Source: Streptomyces xanthii
Lineage (GTDB): Bacteria; Actinomycetota; Actinomycetes; Streptomycetales; Streptomycetaceae
NCBI RefSeq assembly: GCF_014621695.1
Contig: NZ_CP061281.1
Coordinates: 2,728,001-2,792,000, forward strand
Direction of reading: 5' to 3'
DNA length: 64,000 bases
A program made the position numbers and the translations under genes. How positions within the stretch are numbered: the stretch's first letter is position 1; each line of letters opens with the position of its first letter. The notes under the pieces were generated by a model. It ran no database searches. It was not told where the DNA came from and was given only the letters and a program-made list of their open reading frames with translations. Of the stretch, positions 45,187 through 54,206 are shown one piece after another.

Positions 45187-46562
45187 CCACTCCTCCCCCG
45201 CCGTCCGTACGGTTCGACGCGGCCTGGAAGCAAGCGCTCGCCCATGCCGGTCAGGCAGCCCAGCGGTTCGGCATGAACGTCGTCGTCACCCGTGACCTTC
45301 TGGGGCGTGCATCGCTCCTCGTCGACGATCGGGCGAACCCGCTGGCGGCGGACGCCCCGGACGTAGTGTCCGCGAGGGACGGGTTTGCAGCCGCGACCCA
45401 CCCCTTCACCGGCCTCGAACCCCTCGTGCTCGGCAGTCTCCTTTTCGCCCCCGATCTCTTCTTCGCCAGTGGAGACCGTACGGAGGTCAGCGCTTCCCAC
45501 GGCAATGTCGGCAGCGTGCACGCCCTGGAACGCACCGTAATAGGGGCCGACTGGACAAGTGCGCCCCTCCCTGCCCGTACGCCGTTCGACGGCGACTGGG
45601 ACCGCCGGGACCGCCGCGTCGCCATGTACGGGTTCAAGGGGGGTGTGGGCCGCTCGACGGCCACCGCGATGCTCGCCCGGTATCTGGCCGACCGAGGACG
45701 GTGCGTACTGGTGGTCGACCTCGACCTGGAGTCGCCCGGGGTGTCAAATCTCCTGGAGAGTCCGAGCGGCATCCCTCGTCACGGCATCGTGGACCACCTG
45801 GTCGAAGCGGCCGTCGGACATGCCGACGGGCTCGAACTGGTCGCTCGCGGCACTGCTCTGCCCGTCCGGGGCGAAAGCAACGGCGAGGTGTGGTTCGCCC
45901 CTGCCGGAGGCACACCCCGTGCAGGCGAACGCAGCGACTACCTCGCCAAACTGAACCGCATCTACAGCGACCTTGCCCCACTCACTCCCGGCGACGGTCC
46001 GCGTCCCTTCGCCACCCGGCTCGAACAGGCCATCAGCGCCTGCGAGGACCAGGTGGCAGAGCTCTCCCGGCGCCCCGACGTCGTCCTGCTCGACTGCCGG
46101 GCCGGCATGCACGACATCGCCGCCGTCACCCTGACCCACCTGAGCGGCCTGGCGCTGTTGTTCACCGTGGACAACCCTTCCACCTGGGAGGGGTACCGCA
46201 TGCTGTTCGAGCAGTGGCGGCAACGGCAGGACCACGTCGGTGATCTGGTGGAACGCCTCAGAGTGGTCGCTGCCATGTTCAACTCCGCCGGAGACGTCAA
46301 CCGTCTGCTCGCCCTGCAGGAGCGGGCGTACAACCTCTTCGCCGACACCCTCTACGAGCCGGACAGCACGTATATCTCGGCACCGGACGCGGAAGACGCA
46401 CCGCACACCCCCATCCCGATCCTGTTCGGCAACGACCTGATCGGGCTCGACCCGCTGCGCAGCAGCGCCTGGCCCGAGCTGCCGATGGTCGAGGCCGTCT
46501 ACCAGACCTTCACGACTACGGTGGAGCGACTGCTGCCCCCGCCGCACCCGGAGCCCTCATGA
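45183..46562 (+). CDS. KGGVGR-motif (ParA/MinD-like) ATPase
   Basis: A 459-aa protein. Residues 1-145 form an unassigned N-terminal domain (VRFDAAWKQALAHAGQAAQRFGMNVVVTRD). Then comes a deviant Walker A, YGFKGGVGRSTATAML (residues 149-164), with R in place of the usual K after KGGVG. Switch-like VVDLDLESPG (177-186) and VVLLDCRAGMHD (300-311) follow. This is the ATPase type named for its KGGVGR motif. Such ATPases dimerise on ATP and often sense or recruit partners. Coupled by ATGA to both the HEPN-like and the downstream P-loop gene; the three act together (inference). Confidence 0.8.
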   Translation: MTTPPPPSVRFDAAWKQALAHAGQAAQRFGMNVVVTRDLLGRASLLVDDRANPLAADAPDVVSARDGFAAATHPFTGLEPLVLGSLLFAPDLFFASGDRTEVSASHGNVGSVHALERTVIGADWTSAPLPARTPFDGDWDRRDRRVAMYGFKGGVGRSTATAMLARYLADRGRCVLVVDLDLESPGVSNLLESPSGIPRHGIVDHLVEAAVGHADGLELVARGTALPVRGESNGEVWFAPAGGTPRAGERSDYLAKLNRIYSDLAPLTPGDGPRPFATRLEQAISACEDQVAELSRRPDVVLLDCRAGMHDIAAVTLTHLSGLALLFTVDNPSTWEGYRMLFEQWRQRQDHVGDLVERLRVVAAMFNSAGDVNRLLALQERAYNLFADTLYEPDSTYISAPDAEDAPHTPIPILFGNDLIGLDPLRSSAWPELPMVEAVYQTFTTTVERLLPPPHPEPS

Positions 46563-48031
46563 CCCCCCTGACCGCCGACGAGTACCGCACCCTGATTGTC
46601 CGGGCCCTGGAAGACGCGGTCGACGCGAACACCACGGAACCGGACCTGCGGCGGTTGTTCACCCCGTCGAGCCATCGGCTCGCTCTCGCTCCCGACGTCA
46701 CCGTGGTGAAGGGCGCACGCGGTACCGGCAAGACGTACTGGGCCAAGGCGCTGACCGATCCCCGGCTGCGGGAGATCGCCGCGGCTTCGTACCTGATGCC
46801 CAGATTGCGCCGGGTCAAGATCGCTACGGGATTCGCTGCGGACCGCAAGGCCGACGCCGCCTACCCGACCAAGCGAGTTATCGCCCGGTTGATGCGCGAT
46901 GACGAGTTCGATGCGGTCGACTTCTGGTTCATGGTCGTTCTGATGGCGCTCAAGGTGCCCGAGATCGCAGCCATCAACGACTGGCCCGGCAGGATGAGCT
47001 GGGTACGGGAGAATCCCGAGGCGCTCGACGACGCTCTTCAGGAAGCGGACAGCGCGGCTCACAGCGACGGCGTGACGCAGGTCCTGCTCTTCGACGCCCT
47101 GGACCATCTGCACAAGGACAGGATGCAGGCGGACAAGCTCGTGTCGGGTCTGCTCGAGGTCGCGCTCGAACTGCGCCTCACTACATCTGCCCTGCGCGCG
47201 AAGGTCTTCATCCGCCCGGACATGTACGACAGCGCACCCAAGAAGTTCGCGGACGCGTCGAAACTCACCGCGAACACCGCCGAGCTCACCTGGCTCCGGG
47301 AGAACCTCTACGGGCTTTTCTTCCACCAGTTGGGGAACTACGACGGCCCCGGAGCCGCGGAGTTCCGGGCTGCCACCGGCGGCTGGCGCGATGAAGGCGA
47401 CGGCCGGTTCATCGCGCCGACTGATGTCATCGCCGACCAGACACGGCAGGAAGCCGTGTTCGTCGACATCGCCGGACCATACATGGGCACCGACCGACGA
47501 AAGGGCCTCACCTACACCTGGGTGCCCAATCATCTCCAGGACGGTAATGAGGAGGTCAGCCCCCGTACGTGGTTGTACAGCCTGCGGGAAGCCGCTGTCG
47601 TCTCCGCCGAGCGATACGCGGGTTACGAGTACGCGCTCCATTACGACGCCATCAGAGCAAGCCTGCACGGGGCGGCCCGTATCCGCGTGGAGGAACTCAC
47701 AGAGGACATCGCCTGGGCGGTTGCCGCAGTCGAGAAACTCGAGGGGGGCGAAGTACCGATGGAACCCTCGGTCGTCATCGCCCACTGGAATCAGGGCGGG
47801 CTCAGCGCCGCGCTGCAGGAACTGGCCCAGGAAAGCGGCCAGGACCCTCAGGAGGACGACGGCGGCAGCGGCCCACGCAAACCGGATGATCCCTTCGCTG
47901 TCCTCGAAGAACTCATCGACATCGGCGTCCTGACCCGGCGACTCACCACCGGGGCCATCGACCTGCCCGATGTGTACCGGCTGTACTTCAACATCGGGCG
48001 CAGGGGCGGGGTTTCCCGCAAGAAGTCCTGA
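46559..48031 (+). CDS. P-loop ATPase of the HEPN/KGGVGR cassette
   Basis: A 490-aa protein. Walker A is VVKGARGTGKTYWAKAL (residues 49-65) and the Walker B candidate VLLFDALDHL (175-184). N-terminal ~45 residues and the C-terminal half (from FHQLGNYDGPGAAEFRAATGGW) are not assigned to a known domain. The last residues VYRLYFNIGRRGG.. are basic. Of the STAND/AAA-like type often found as the second ATPase in multi-gene defence cassettes, but I do not recognise a named family. ATGA overlap with the preceding gene; convergent with pglW across 32 bp. Confidence 0.75.
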   Translation: MTPLTADEYRTLIVRALEDAVDANTTEPDLRRLFTPSSHRLALAPDVTVVKGARGTGKTYWAKALTDPRLREIAAASYLMPRLRRVKIATGFAADRKADAAYPTKRVIARLMRDDEFDAVDFWFMVVLMALKVPEIAAINDWPGRMSWVRENPEALDDALQEADSAAHSDGVTQVLLFDALDHLHKDRMQADKLVSGLLEVALELRLTTSALRAKVFIRPDMYDSAPKKFADASKLTANTAELTWLRENLYGLFFHQLGNYDGPGAAEFRAATGGWRDEGDGRFIAPTDVIADQTRQEAVFVDIAGPYMGTDRRKGLTYTWVPNHLQDGNEEVSPRTWLYSLREAAVVSAERYAGYEYALHYDAIRASLHGAARIRVEELTEDIAWAVAAVEKLEGGEVPMEPSVVIAHWNQGGLSAALQELAQESGQDPQEDDGGSGPRKPDDPFAVLEELIDIGVLTRRLTTGAIDLPDVYRLYFNIGRRGGVSRKKS

Positions 48032-48063
48032 CCCCTCCCGTCCGTCCACTCCGCGGAAGGTGC

Positions 48064-51000
48064 TCAGTCCCCAAGCGCCTTCACGAATCCCGCGTCCAGG
48101 TGCTCCCGCTCCCCGTCGCCGCCGATCACCTCGACCGTCCGCCCGTCGAGGCGTGGCTGCTGCGACCGCGTCTCGACCGGGCACAGCAGCCACAGGCCGT
48201 GGGGGACGCTCCCAGGTCGGCGAGCCGCATTCTGGAGACGGGTCAGGAAGCCGTGGCCGCCCTCGTCCCAGTAGCGTGCGACCAGGCCGGCGTCGTAGAG
48301 GAACAGGACCGTCCGGGGTGCGGTGGCCCGCTCGAGGAGGGCGTCCTCCATGCGTTGCCAGACCACGCGGGCGAAGGAGGCGAGGCCGGGCTTGATGCGG
48401 CCTGGGGCGGAACCGCTGTCGGCACGCAGGAACTTCTGCCAGTCCTGTCCCTTTTCGTCCGCCAGCTCCCGCAGCGTGCGCAGGAACATCCCCGCGACAT
48501 CGACCGCGACGACGCCTTCGGACTTGAATCCCGCCGCCACCCGCTCCGCCGTCCCCACCAGCACGTCGCGTTTCACCGTCAGGGCGAGGAAGCCACCGCG
48601 GGCGGCACGCTCGGTCAGCCGGGCACGCAACGCCCCGTGTGGATCCTCGCGGTCCGCGTGGGAGACCGGACGCGGAGGAAGGTAGCTGGTGTGGACGCCG
48701 GTCGAGGTGCGGGCGGCGGGCGGTGCGGATCTGCGCGGGAAGAACGTCAGGGTCTTGAGGTCGTAACGCAGGTCGAAGCGGGCCGCCTCCAATGCCTCCT
48801 CGAGTTCCACGTGAGTCGGCTCCCGGCCCCCCGCGAGGAGATCCAGGTCGGGGAAGCGTGCCCGCAGCCGAGCGACCAGGCCAGAAACCACAATGCCCCG
48901 GTCGTGCCGGACCCCGGCTCCCGCCTGGGAGATACGCAGGGCCCGCTCCAGGCTCAGATCCTGCGGGTACAACTCAAGGCGCGGCGTCACCGCGGTCCGG
49001 GCTGCGACCGCGGCAGCCAGCGCCACGAGGCGTGTGTCCGCGAGCGGTGCGAAGCCGTCGGGGACCGGTACGGCACGCAGGTCGCGCACGACCTCAGCGC
49101 GGCTGGGCAGCGGGTCACGCCGCGCAAGTTGATGTGCGCAAGATCCAAGCAACGCACTGTAGTCGGCCAGTTCACGAGGGCTGGGGTCTTCAGTCCCGGG
49201 CAAGGACTCAGCCGCAATGAGGACCGCTTCGCCACGCCGGTGCACTGCGAGGCGGGGCTCATGCGGTACACCGCCCTCGGTCCCCGCACTGTCCACCTCT
49301 CCCACCGCATCCGAGGTCTCGGCCTCGACCGCGGCCCGGACGACGGCCAGAGACCTGGCCAGGATCCGCTCGCTGGTGTCACTGCCCGCTCCGTGGCGGG
49401 CACGCAGTTCAGCCGCGGCCTCCACAGCGGTCATGACCCGCCCAGCGGCGGTGACGATGTCGACCAGCTCAGCGCGTACCGGTGAGAGCCAGGCCGCCTC
49501 CGCCCACTGTTTGATCTCGATCCGGTGGTGCCGGGAGACCGGCGGTTGCTTGATACCCAGGTGCTCGGCGATGCGTGCCTGAACCGGCCAGGCACCCAGC
49601 GGGGAGAGCCCGCCCTCTTCCGGTGGAAGCCCGAGAGTGAGCCGTACCACGGCCGCACGGTGTGAGCCCTTGCGGCCGGGCTCGGGGGTGAGCAAGGCCG
49701 CCATCTCGTCTATCGACAGAATGCGTTCCGGGGCCGAGCCGTCCACCGTCGCGACGTCCACCACCGGGCGGTCGACGGGTGGTGTCTGCGGGGAACGACC
49801 GTCGGAGGCCGGAAGGAGTGCTGCTGCCCATTGCTTGCGCCGCCGGTTCAACTCCTTGCGCACCAGCGCACCGGCTCCGCGCGCCCGGGAGATGACGTAC
49901 GGCTGAAGGTTCAGCAGATCGCCGACCCGGTAGGCGTGCAGGTCGTTCGCGACGGACACCGCTCGGGGGGTCAGCCCTGCGGCCTCCAGTAGTGTCGTGA
50001 CGTCGGCGGCTTCCGCAGCCCTGTCCCGGTCGCTTTCCGGGTCCTCGGAGGCTGCACCGACGAGGTTCTGCGTGATGGTGGGGCCGGTCGAGTCCGCGGT
50101 ACGGAACACCTGCCTCCACTCGTCACGCATCTGGGTGAGGGTCTCGAAGCGGTGCTCGACGTCGCGATGCAGGGCTCGCCGGAAGAAGCGTGCGAGCCCG
50201 TCGCTCAATGCGGGTTCGAAGAGCTCGACCGCGATACGAAGGACTGCCGACTCATTGGTGAGCGGATCGTTCCGTCCGTCACCCCACACCGGCCTCTCAC
50301 CGCTGGCCATCTCGTGCAGTGTGACGGCCGCCGCATACCGCTCGGCGTGATCGTCGTAGTGGGCACGACGCATGGACCCGAGGAACGGGTCGAGATAATT
50401 GCGGGTGCCAGCCTTGATGTCCCGGTCGGAAGCATCGGTGAGGGAGAAATCGAAGAGCTTGAGCTGCCAGGTGCGGTCCTTGCGCCGCTGGACACCGAAA
50501 TTGTCCGGCTTGATGTCACGGTGGCGCACTCCATGACCGGCGAGCTGGTCAAGAGCGTGGAACAGGTCGTCCGAGAAACGTTCCAACTCGTGAAAGGTGA
50601 GCCTGCCCTGGCCCCTGAGCCGCTCACCGAGCGACTGCTCGCCCGCATACTCCAGTTCCAGAACCGTGCGCCCGCCGATCTCTCGCAGCCCCTCCCCTCG
50701 CAGCTGGACGATCGCTCCACCACCGACCGTCCCGAGCACTCGCTCCTCGGCCCGCAGCCTGCCGGCCCGCTCCTCGTCGAGAGCGACTTTGAAGACATGC
50801 TCGTCGATGTGGACGTGGCCGTCCTCGTCCTCCGTCGCACGCTCCACAAGGAGGGCACGGGCCGTGGCTCCGGTGCCGAGAACCCGCCGCACCGACCATT
50901 CGGTGTCAAGCGACTGGCCGGGCAGCGCTTCCAGCGGATCGACATCGGTCGAGGCCGGGGAATCGGGCAGAACGCTGGCGCGCTCGGCCTCGTCGAGGAG

Positions 51001-52515
51001 ATCGAGGAACTCCTCCACCGAACCCAGGCGGTCATTGACATCGGTCCGGGTCGCCTGGAAGACGAGATCGTCCAGAGCGTCGGGCAGCCCATCCGCCACC
51101 GCGAAGAGCCGCAGGCCCGAGTCCGTGCGCAAACGATCACTCAGCGCACTGCGCTGCGCGGCCGGCGGCAGCCCGGTAAGGATCAGATGCGCGACTGCTC
51201 CCAGACCGAAGACGTCCAGATCACCTGGGTCGGCGAAGGGCTGATCCGTCTCCGGGGCCAGGTACACGCGAGCCGCGTCCTCGATGAGCGCCGCGTCGAG
51301 CGCGGACCCACCGATGGAACGGAAGAAGGTGGCATTGGAATCGAAATCCCTGGCCGCGGTCTGCCAGTCGGTGATCCGCAGTTCGGGATGGGCCCCACCC
51401 TCTTTGAACGAGACATATACCGAACGGGCCGCCAGAGCGCGGTGATACAGCGACCGGTTGTGTGCATAGCGGACGGCCTCCGCAAGCTGCCGAACCAGGT
51501 CGAGGCGTGTCTCAGGAGTCAGCTTCCCACCGTAGACATCCAGATACTGGTCGAGTCGCAGGTCCGTGTGGCGATGGCGAAAGAGGATCGCCGGACCGCC
51601 TTGATGCTCACGGAATTCGACTGCGTCGACGATCCCACGGTGGTTAATACCCTGGAGCACTTGATATTCGCGACGCGCGGCTCGCTCAGTGGCCTTGCGG
51701 GCTGCTTCGGTAGCCATCTGGCTGACCAGATAGATACGGACCCTGCCCTCCTCCTGGACCATCCCGTCATCGCGAGACGCGAGACGGTCCTCCCAGGAGG
51801 GCCCGGCATCCAACGGATGGGGCTCCATCTTCCACGCATCGCCGAATCGCAGATGAGCGGCGGACTGACGAATGCCAATAGCCTTCAGAAGCTGAGGGAG
51901 GGTATGGCGGGAGAATTCCGGAGTAATGCGTCGCTCAGGGCGGTCCGGCGGCAGCCCCAGGAAATCCTGCCAGATGCGCTTGAGTCCACTCGCGCCGTCA
52001 TCACGGCCGTAGACCTTGATCTGCTGCACCTCGTCCAGATGACTGTCCAGATCCGGGGCGGAGAGAAAAACGGCAGGCTCGATACGTGGCACGACGCGAT
52101 CACTGATGCCTAGCTTGCGGGCTGCCCACTGAAGCTGGCTCTTCAGCTCTTTGGACTTCAGGTCATTGAAGTGCAACGGATTGGTGATCGTCCGCATGCG
52201 GTCCTGGCCACGGAAATTCCAGGTAGAACCGCTGTTGCGGAGTTCACCGGGATGACTCTTGATCTCAACAAGAAATAGCCCGGACGGAACCGCGATCAGT
52301 AGATCGCATTCGTTGACGCGTCCGGATTGCGCAGTGAAAGAGAAGGTTGCCCAGGCCCGATAAGGCTCGGCGTGCGGCATGAGCTGCCGCACATGATCCA
52401 GCGCCTCCTGCTCCCAGGGGTATGGAGAGACCCTTTCCTGCGACCACTGTCGGGGCGGCCTCACGGGGCCAGGCTTCGGCACCCCGGACGCCGGGGCTCC
52501 TCCCACTGCGGTCAC
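48064..52515 (-). CDS. pglW: BREX type 2 serine/threonine kinase PglW with NERD domain
   Basis: A 1483-aa protein. An N-terminal NERD-type nuclease-related domain (CDLLIAVPSGLFLVEIKSHPGEL) is followed by a degenerate kinase-like domain (YHRALAARSVYV near 358) and a full kinase domain (HRDIKPDNFGV near 668, FDFSLTD). The C-terminal ~600 residues are family-specific. PglW is the protein kinase of Pgl and autophosphorylates in S. coelicolor. I chose the GTG with GGGAGGACGGGACA upstream, which leads into PYPWEQEALDHVRQLMP as in PglW; the frame is open a further 89 codons to a TTG at 52782, so a longer form cannot be excluded. Confidence 0.88.
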   Translation of the reverse strand: MTAVGGAPASGVPKPGPVRPPRQWSQERVSPYPWEQEALDHVRQLMPHAEPYRAWATFSFTAQSGRVNECDLLIAVPSGLFLVEIKSHPGELRNSGSTWNFRGQDRMRTITNPLHFNDLKSKELKSQLQWAARKLGISDRVVPRIEPAVFLSAPDLDSHLDEVQQIKVYGRDDGASGLKRIWQDFLGLPPDRPERRITPEFSRHTLPQLLKAIGIRQSAAHLRFGDAWKMEPHPLDAGPSWEDRLASRDDGMVQEEGRVRIYLVSQMATEAARKATERAARREYQVLQGINHRGIVDAVEFREHQGGPAILFRHRHTDLRLDQYLDVYGGKLTPETRLDLVRQLAEAVRYAHNRSLYHRALAARSVYVSFKEGGAHPELRITDWQTAARDFDSNATFFRSIGGSALDAALIEDAARVYLAPETDQPFADPGDLDVFGLGAVAHLILTGLPPAAQRSALSDRLRTDSGLRLFAVADGLPDALDDLVFQATRTDVNDRLGSVEEFLDLLDEAERASVLPDSPASTDVDPLEALPGQSLDTEWSVRRVLGTGATARALLVERATEDEDGHVHIDEHVFKVALDEERAGRLRAEERVLGTVGGGAIVQLRGEGLREIGGRTVLELEYAGEQSLGERLRGQGRLTFHELERFSDDLFHALDQLAGHGVRHRDIKPDNFGVQRRKDRTWQLKLFDFSLTDASDRDIKAGTRNYLDPFLGSMRRAHYDDHAERYAAAVTLHEMASGERPVWGDGRNDPLTNESAVLRIAVELFEPALSDGLARFFRRALHRDVEHRFETLTQMRDEWRQVFRTADSTGPTITQNLVGAASEDPESDRDRAAEAADVTTLLEAAGLTPRAVSVANDLHAYRVGDLLNLQPYVISRARGAGALVRKELNRRRKQWAAALLPASDGRSPQTPPVDRPVVDVATVDGSAPERILSIDEMAALLTPEPGRKGSHRAAVVRLTLGLPPEEGGLSPLGAWPVQARIAEHLGIKQPPVSRHHRIEIKQWAEAAWLSPVRAELVDIVTAAGRVMTAVEAAAELRARHGAGSDTSERILARSLAVVRAAVEAETSDAVGEVDSAGTEGGVPHEPRLAVHRRGEAVLIAAESLPGTEDPSPRELADYSALLGSCAHQLARRDPLPSRAEVVRDLRAVPVPDGFAPLADTRLVALAAAVAARTAVTPRLELYPQDLSLERALRISQAGAGVRHDRGIVVSGLVARLRARFPDLDLLAGGREPTHVELEEALEAARFDLRYDLKTLTFFPRRSAPPAARTSTGVHTSYLPPRPVSHADREDPHGALRARLTERAARGGFLALTVKRDVLVGTAERVAAGFKSEGVVAVDVAGMFLRTLRELADEKGQDWQKFLRADSGSAPGRIKPGLASFARVVWQRMEDALLERATAPRTVLFLYDAGLVARYWDEGGHGFLTRLQNAARRPGSVPHGLWLLCPVETRSQQPRLDGRTVEVIGGDGEREHLDAGFVKALGD

Positions 52516-52826
52516 TGTCCCGTCCTCCCGCGTCGCCCATGCCAGCAGGGCCGCATCATGCCTGGTCGAGCCTACCGCGCCGGCCACATGAAGGATCCGG
52601 CGTTCGCTGATCCGGAACGAGAGCGCCTCGATCCAGCGCCGTTCACCGGAAAGGTGCCTGAACCATGCAGGGGGCCGCAGCGTCGCAGGCGCCGCCGTTG
52701 CAGGTGTCCGCGGCACAGCGTCCGCCGCCAGCCACTGTGAACGCGTACGCACTGCGAATCCGCTCCAAGGAAGCGACGCCAAAGCAACTCAAATGTGCGA
52801 TGACAACGCGTCAGATTCTTCAGTGT

Positions 52827-52851
52827 CATCCCAGCACCATCCCAGCACGGG
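52827..52851. repeat. Right-end copy of the island 25-bp direct repeat
   Basis: Two tandem CATCCCAGCAC units plus ggg, identical to 26377-26401. The pair brackets the island just inside the ychF-derived direct repeats. Confidence 0.85.
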
Positions 52852-52859
52852 AACAGGAC

Positions 52860-52890
52860 AGAGGGCCGACTCGAAAGAGTCAGACCCTCT
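52860..52890. terminator. Hairpin downstream of ychF
   Basis: agaggg/ccctct outer stem and gactc/gagtc inner stem with a GAAA tetraloop and a small internal loop. It lies about 40 bp beyond the ychF stop on the minus strand and inside the island, so the element seems to bring a terminator for ychF. Confidence 0.55.
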
Positions 52891-52931
52891 TGACCTGCGC
52901 TTTTAACAATGGCGACGTGGTGGAAATGCGG

Positions 52932-54020
52932 CTACACGTTGAAGCGGAACTCCACCACGTCGCCGTCCTGCATCACATACTCCTTGCCCTCCATGCGGGC
53001 CTTGCCGGCCGCGCGGGCGTCGGCCACCGAGCCCGTTTCGAGGAGGTCGGCGAAGGAGATGACCTCGGCCTTGATGAAGCCCTTCTGGAAGTCCGTGTGG
53101 ATGACTCCGGCCGCCTCGGGGGCCGTGGCGCCCTTCTTGATGGTCCAGGCGCGGGATTCCTTGGGGCCGGCCGTCAGGTAGGTCTGGAGGCCGAGGGTGT
53201 CGAAGCCGACGCGGGCGAGGGTGGCGAGGCCGGGCTCCTCGGCGCCGACGGACTGGAGGAGCTCCATGGCGTCCTCCTCGTCGAGCTCGGCGAGGTCCGC
53301 CTCCAGCTTGGCGTTGAGGAAGATCGCCTCGGCCGGGGCGACCAGCGCGCGCTGCTCGTCCTTGAACGCGTCGTCGGTCAGCTCGTCCTCGTCGACGTTG
53401 AAGACGTAGAGGAAGGGCTTGGTGGTGAGGAGGTGGAGGTCGTGCAGGAGCTCCTCGTTGCCCGAGCCCTGGACGATGCCCGCGGAGAAGAGGGTGTCGC
53501 CCTTCTCCAGGATCTCCTTGGCCGCCTCGACGGCCGCGACCTTCGGGACGACGTCCTTCTTGATGCGCGACTCCTTCTGGAGGCGCGGGAGGACCTTCTC
53601 GATCGTCTGGAGGTCCGCGAGGATCAGCTCCGTGTTGATCGTCTCGATGTCGTCCTTGGGCGAGACCTTGCCGTCGACGTGCACGACGTTCTCGTCCTTG
53701 AAGGCGCGGATGACCTGGCAGATGGCGTCCGACTCGCGGATGTTCGCCAGGAACTTGTTGCCCAGGCCCTCGCCCTCGGAGGCGCCGCGCACGATGCCGG
53801 CGATGTCGACGAAGTCGACCGTGGCCGGGAGGATCTTCTGCGAGCCGAAGATCTCCGCGAGCTGGGTCAGGCGGGCGTCCGGGACGCCGACCACGCCGAC
53901 GTTCGGCTCGATCGTGGCGAACGGGTAGTTGGCCGCGAGCACGTCGTTCTTGGTCAGGGCGTTGAACAGGGTCGACTTGCCGACATTCGGCAGACCGACG
54001 ATTCCGATCGTGAGCGACAC
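52932..54020 (-). CDS. ychF: Ribosome-associated ATPase YchF
   Basis: A 362-aa Obg-family P-loop protein that binds ribosomes and prefers ATP over GTP. G1 GLPNVGKST is at residues 9-17; FVDIAGIVRGASEGEGLGNKFL is the G3 region; FNVDED replaces the NKxD guanine motif, as in YchF. The TGS domain ends with VIHTDFQKGFIKAEVISF and VMQDGDVVEFRFNV. The final codons (attR-like core at 52936-52949) match the remnant at 26315-26328, so the last few codons and the TAG stop appear to have been provided by the integrated island without changing the protein end. Confidence 0.95.
   Translation of the reverse strand: MSLTIGIVGLPNVGKSTLFNALTKNDVLAANYPFATIEPNVGVVGVPDARLTQLAEIFGSQKILPATVDFVDIAGIVRGASEGEGLGNKFLANIRESDAICQVIRAFKDENVVHVDGKVSPKDDIETINTELILADLQTIEKVLPRLQKESRIKKDVVPKVAAVEAAKEILEKGDTLFSAGIVQGSGNEELLHDLHLLTTKPFLYVFNVDEDELTDDAFKDEQRALVAPAEAIFLNAKLEADLAELDEEDAMELLQSVGAEEPGLATLARVGFDTLGLQTYLTAGPKESRAWTIKKGATAPEAAGVIHTDFQKGFIKAEVISFADLLETGSVADARAAGKARMEGKEYVMQDGDVVEFRFNV
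52936..52949. other. attR-like core within the ychF 3' end
   Basis: acgttgaagcggaa, identical to 26315-26328. It encodes FRFNV, the C-terminus of YchF, on the minus strand. Together the two copies delimit the island. Confidence 0.75.
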
Positions 54021-54206
54021 GTTGCGACTTCCCGTACGTGGTGGGCGCTGATGGCCTTGGATGTTTTGGCTGGGCGATCCACCAGTCTACGGCCTGGCGG
54101 CGCACCGCCCGGTGATGCGTCGAACAGGCGACCAGTGACGGTCAAGGTCGGCCAAAGCGCGTGTCCTATGGCGTATTCCGCACATAAGCCGACCTATGTT
54201 GGGCCT

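Larger units (their letters stand above)
52516..52931. other. Upstream region of pglW and right end of the island
   Basis: A 416-bp stretch without a confident gene. It holds the possible in-frame upstream extension of pglW (to 52782), the right-end 11-bp repeats (52827-52848), a hairpin (52860-52890), a short GC-poor stretch (ttttaacaat), and ggaaatgcgg (52922), a 10-mer also found at the left end near 26354. Confidence 0.6.

Noticed and set aside
50152..52113. 653-codon plus-strand open frame opposite pglW
   Set aside because: Antisense to the PglW kinase domains, with no recognisable domain.
52859..52930. Possible tRNA or structured integration target near the right end
   Set aside because: The hairpin is simple with a GAAA loop and no cloverleaf; a terminator explains it better.
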